This document shows positions 34,035-36,925 of a stretch of 36,925 nt of DNA, piece by piece. The DNA lies in assembly GCF_002093745.1 (NCBI RefSeq), contig NZ_MTSB01000030.1:1-36925 (forward strand), given 5' to 3'. A program made the position numbers and the translations under genes. The notes below the pieces were generated by a model that was not told where the DNA came from, ran no database searches, and was given only the letters and a program-made list of their open reading frames with translations. This DNA is from Pseudomonas graminis. Its GTDB lineage: Bacteria; Pseudomonadota; Gammaproteobacteria; Pseudomonadales; Pseudomonadaceae. Position 1 is the stretch's first letter; each line of letters opens with the position of its first letter.

Positions 34035-35459
34035 TTACCTTTTATTCGAGGCCAGCGTGGTGGCCTTTTCCTGATCCATGCGCGCCATCAACGGTTGGCT
34101 TAGCTGCATGAACCGCTGTTTTTCGGATTTGGCGATCGGATCCGCCATCGGAAGCTTCTGACCCAACGGGTCTACGTGAACGCCATTGACCTGAAATTCA
34201 TAGTGCAAGTGCGGTCCAGTCGACAGGCCTGTTGTTCCAATATAGCCGATCACCTGACCTTGCTTGACGGAACTGCCCGTTTGCACACCTTTTGCGAAGC
34301 CTTGCATGTGACCATACAGAGTGCGATAGGTGTCGCCATGTTGAATGATGACGGTATTGCCGTAACCACCGCGACGGCCGGCCAGCAGAACTTTGCCATC
34401 GCCAGTGGCCTTGATGGGGGTACCGCGAGGCGCAGCGTAATCGACACCTTTGTGCGCGCGGATCTTGTTCAGGATCGGGTGCTTGCGACCCATCGAGAAC
34501 ATCGAGCTGATACGGGCGAAGTCAACCGGGGTGCGGATGAACGCCTTGCGCATGCTGTTACCGTCAGCGGTGTAGTAATTGGTGGTGCCTTGCTTGCTGG
34601 TGTAGCGGACGGCAGTGTAAGTCTTGCCACGATTCGTGAAGCGCGCCGCCAGGATGTTGCCGGTGCCGACGCTCTTGCCATTCACGACCTTCTGCTCATA
34701 CACCACATCAAATTCGTCGCCCTTGCGGATGTCCTGAGCGAAATCGACGTCATAGCCGAAGATATTGGCCATGTCCATTGTCATGCTGTGCGTCAAGCCG
34801 GCGCGCTGGGCAGACTGCGACAGCGAGCTGTTGATGACCCCGTGAACATAAGCGTTGCGCACGTTGGGCTTGCTGACTTCGCGGTTGAACACGAAGCCTG
34901 TAGCCGTTTTTGACAGGCTGATGGTCTCGAGTTCGCTGAGCTTGGTATGCAATTGCTTGAGCTGGCCGTCCGGCGTCAACTCGAACTGCAGGGTCTGACC
35001 GTCCTGCAACTTGCTGAATTGCTTGGCCTGCTTGTCGCTGGCCAAGGCTTCGTGGACGCTGGCGGCGGGCAGGCCGACCTTTTCGAACAGTGTAGAAAGG
35101 GTGTCACCACGACTGACAGTGATTTCCTTATGAAGAGGATCCTTTGCTGCGGCCGGAACCTGCTTTTCGGCTGCAGCCTGCGCGGTTGCTGCTTCCTGGG
35201 CATTATCGTCGGCGTTATCGATCTGGGCGAACGGTGAATCAGTGCTTTCAGTTGTGGCTTGGGCGGCTTCTGGAGCGTCTTGGTTTTGTACGTCCTGATC
35301 AGGCATCTCCAGATCAAGGGCAAGGTTCGTTCGTTTGGCTTCAACTTCGCTTGAAGGAAAAACCAGGAGCGCCAGGCTCAACAATGCGGCGATGCCGCTT
35401 GCAGCGAGCAGGTGACTCTTCGGATAAAGCGGAGGCGCTTTAGGCGGTGTGTCTTTCAT
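34035..35459 (-). CDS. M23 peptidoglycan endopeptidase (MepM-like)
   Basis: A 474-residue periplasmic endopeptidase. A membrane anchor lies at about 17-35. A Gln/Ala-rich linker follows, then an OapA/LysM-like domain (ITVSRGDTLSTLFEKVGL, about 128-145). The M23 domain has zinc ligands in AHKGVDYAAP (about 334-338) and HLHYEF (about 414-419), with the GYGNTVIIQHG and LYGHMQGF motifs between. All metal residues are present, so it should be active. It is cotranscribed with anmK and divergent from tyrS. Confidence 0.93.
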   Translation of the reverse strand: MKDTPPKAPPLYPKSHLLAASGIAALLSLALLVFPSSEVEAKRTNLALDLEMPDQDVQNQDAPEAAQATTESTDSPFAQIDNADDNAQEAATAQAAAEKQVPAAAKDPLHKEITVSRGDTLSTLFEKVGLPAASVHEALASDKQAKQFSKLQDGQTLQFELTPDGQLKQLHTKLSELETISLSKTATGFVFNREVSKPNVRNAYVHGVINSSLSQSAQRAGLTHSMTMDMANIFGYDVDFAQDIRKGDEFDVVYEQKVVNGKSVGTGNILAARFTNRGKTYTAVRYTSKQGTTNYYTADGNSMRKAFIRTPVDFARISSMFSMGRKHPILNKIRAHKGVDYAAPRGTPIKATGDGKVLLAGRRGGYGNTVIIQHGDTYRTLYGHMQGFAKGVQTGSSVKQGQVIGYIGTTGLSTGPHLHYEFQVNGVHVDPLGQKLPMADPIAKSEKQRFMQLSQPLMARMDQEKATTLASNKR

Positions 35460-35636
35460 AGGTAATTTGACTTTGAAAAAGGTGAAATGGAAAAGATGAA
35501 TGACATGATGAAGATGAAATAACTGTATAAAATATAACCAAAACCTGCTCGAAGCAACCCTCGCGGCGTATCAGTCACTGATTTGCAGGCCGAGGCTGGG
35601 CAAAACTTGTAATTGGGCGCTGATCTTGTAAGGTTG

Positions 35637-35658
35637 AGCCCCTTTGAAATGGGGGGCT
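35637..35658 (+). promoter_or_regulatory. Hairpin covering the tyrS ribosome site
   Basis: AGCCCC (35637-35642) can pair with GGGGCT (35653-35658). The G run at 35651-35656 is the only purine-rich ribosome site before the ATG at 35662, so the hairpin would hide it. Regulation through it is inference. Confidence 0.35.
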
Positions 35659-35661
35659 GAA

Positions 35662-36861
35662 ATGAAGTCGGTTGAAGAACAGCTGGCGCTTATAAAGCGC
35701 GGTGCGGATGAACTCCTGGTCGAGGCCGAACTGGTCGAAAAGCTCAAGCGCGGCCAGCCGCTGCGTATCAAGGCCGGTTTCGACCCGACAGCACCTGATC
35801 TGCACCTGGGGCACACCGTCCTTATTAACAAGCTGCGCCAGTTCCAGGATCTGGGGCATCAGGTCATCTTCCTGATCGGTGACTTCACCGGCATGATCGG
35901 CGACCCGAGTGGTAAAAGTGCCACGCGTCCTCCGCTGACCCGTGAGCAGGTTCTCGACTACGCCGAGACCTACAAATCCCAGGTCTTCAAGATCCTCGAT
36001 CCTGCCAAGACTGAAGTGGCATTCAATTCGACGTGGATGGACACGCTCAGTCCAGCCGACTTCATCCGCCTGTCCTCCCAGTACACCGTTGCGCGGATGC
36101 TCGAGCGTGACGATTTCGACAAGCGCTATAAGAGCAATCAGTCCATTGCCATCCATGAGTTCCTCTACCCGTTGGTGCAAGGGTATGACTCGGTAGCCTT
36201 GAAGGCTGACGTCGAGCTGGGCGGTACCGATCAGAAATTCAATCTGCTGATGGGGCGCGAGCTTCAGCGCTCATATGGGCAAGAGCCGCAATGCATTCTG
36301 ACCATGCCGTTGCTGGAAGGGCTGGATGGCGTCAAGAAGATGTCCAAGTCGCTGGGTAACTATGTCGGCATCCAGGAAGCGCCGGGCATTATGTACAGCA
36401 AGCTGGTATCGATCCCTGATGCCTTGATGTGGCGCTACTTCGAGCTGTTGAGCTTCCGCTCGATGGAGGAGATCAACGGGTTCAAGGCCGAGTGCGAAGC
36501 TGGAGCCAACCCGCGGGATATCAAGATCAAGCTGGCTGAAGAGCTGGTGGCGCGTTTTCATGGCGAAGAAGCTGCTGCCAATGCGCACCGCTCTGCGGGG
36601 AACCGTATGAAGGAGGGCGAGCTGCCGGATGATCTGCCTGAAATCTCGTTGGCTGCTGCTGAAGACATGCCGATCTCGGCTGTCCTTAATAAAGCAGGGC
36701 TGGTGAAGAACGCGGCGGTTGCTCGTGACCTACTGGCATCTGGCGGTGTGCGTATAGATGGTGAAGTGGTTGACCGTGGCTTTGTATTCAAGCTGGGTGC
36801 GACGCATGTTTGTCAGGCCGGGAAGAAAGCTTTCGGGCGTGTCAGCCTCGTATCTGAATAA
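35662..36861 (+). CDS. tyrS: Tyrosyl-tRNA synthetase (TyrZ type)
   Basis: A 399-residue class I aminoacyl-tRNA synthetase. The HIGH-type motif is HLGH (48-51), KMSKS is at 226-230, and an S4 RNA-binding domain occupies about 335-399. In P. aeruginosa the gene in this place is called tyrZ; it lies before an rRNA operon, as here. The frame is open from TTG 35644, but ATG 35662 follows the G-rich site and gives the normal N-terminus [14 protein letters not shown]. Confidence 0.95.
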   Translation: MKSVEEQLALIKRGADELLVEAELVEKLKRGQPLRIKAGFDPTAPDLHLGHTVLINKLRQFQDLGHQVIFLIGDFTGMIGDPSGKSATRPPLTREQVLDYAETYKSQVFKILDPAKTEVAFNSTWMDTLSPADFIRLSSQYTVARMLERDDFDKRYKSNQSIAIHEFLYPLVQGYDSVALKADVELGGTDQKFNLLMGRELQRSYGQEPQCILTMPLLEGLDGVKKMSKSLGNYVGIQEAPGIMYSKLVSIPDALMWRYFELLSFRSMEEINGFKAECEAGANPRDIKIKLAEELVARFHGEEAAANAHRSAGNRMKEGELPDDLPEISLAAAEDMPISAVLNKAGLVKNAAVARDLLASGGVRIDGEVVDRGFVFKLGATHVCQAGKKAFGRVSLVSE

Positions 36862-36876
36862 AGTTCAAAATAACGG

Positions 36877-36904
36877 TTGACGCCCTCTGTGATCTGTCTA
36901 TAAT
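36877..36904 (+). promoter_or_regulatory. rRNA operon-type promoter
   Basis: TTGACG (36877-36882), a 16-bp spacer, and perfect TATAAT (36899-36904), followed by the GC-rich discriminator TCGCCCCAC. An AT-rich stretch lies just upstream as a possible UP element. This is the form of stringently controlled rrn promoters. The rRNA genes would start beyond the right edge. Confidence 0.82.
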
Positions 36905-36925
36905 TCGCCCCACTTCCGGCGCAGA

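Overview
The window comes from a fluorescent pseudomonad, most likely the Pseudomonas syringae group. I infer this from the gene order vfr, osmC-like, speD, coq7, HIT, SDR, hemJ, argC, erpA, anmK, M23 peptidase, tyrS and an rrn promoter, which is the known Pseudomonas order. A Mu-like R-type bacteriocin (tailocin) also sits directly upstream of trpGDC, the known home of R-type syringacins. No database was searched; family names rest on recognised motifs and gene order.

Region 1 (1-2156): a REP/REPIN inverted repeat, then a GDSL autotransporter esterase (estP/estA type) on the minus strand.

Region 2 (2157-4400), tailocin control: a PrtN-type activator, an SOS-regulated DUF1654 gene with a perfect LexA box, and a self-cleaving PrtR/CI-type repressor, all minus strand. 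A divergent Q-like candidate antiterminator follows on the plus strand. Operator pairs of form ATACA-N3-TGTAT flank both regulator promoters. Three 11-bp phased repeats and an intrinsic terminator precede the structural genes.

Region 3 (4430-18228), particle: a Com-like zinc finger protein, unknown small and membrane proteins (holin candidate), then Mu-type tail genes in Mu order: gp37, gp38, sheath, tube, gp41 with a -1 frameshift extension, tape measure, gpN, gpP, gp45, gp46, gp47, gp48, fibre and fibre chaperone. No capsid, terminase, portal, transposase or integrase gene is present, so this is a domesticated contractile tail rather than a prophage.

Region 4 (18229-21805), fibre-accessory and lysis: two genes carry three copies of a domain of about 165-178 residues whose C-terminus resembles tail-fibre chaperones. 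They are interleaved with a start-less remnant of the endolysin 5' end, several terminators, the intact GH19 endolysin, and Rz with an entirely nested Rz1. This looks like a repeatedly duplicated and decayed module and is the least explained part of the window.

Region 5 (21806-36925), housekeeping: trpGDC with a two-Trp leader peptide, a lipoate/biotin ligase-like gene, vfr, an OsmC-like gene, speD, coq7, HIT, SDR, DUF805, hemJ, argC, erpA, anmK, an M23 peptidase, tyrS, and a strong rrn-type promoter at the right edge.

Working model (inference): DNA damage activates RecA, which promotes cleavage of both LexA and PrtR. PrtN and the Q-like gene are derepressed, the tail operon is read through internal terminators, and the endolysin and spanins release particles by lysis.
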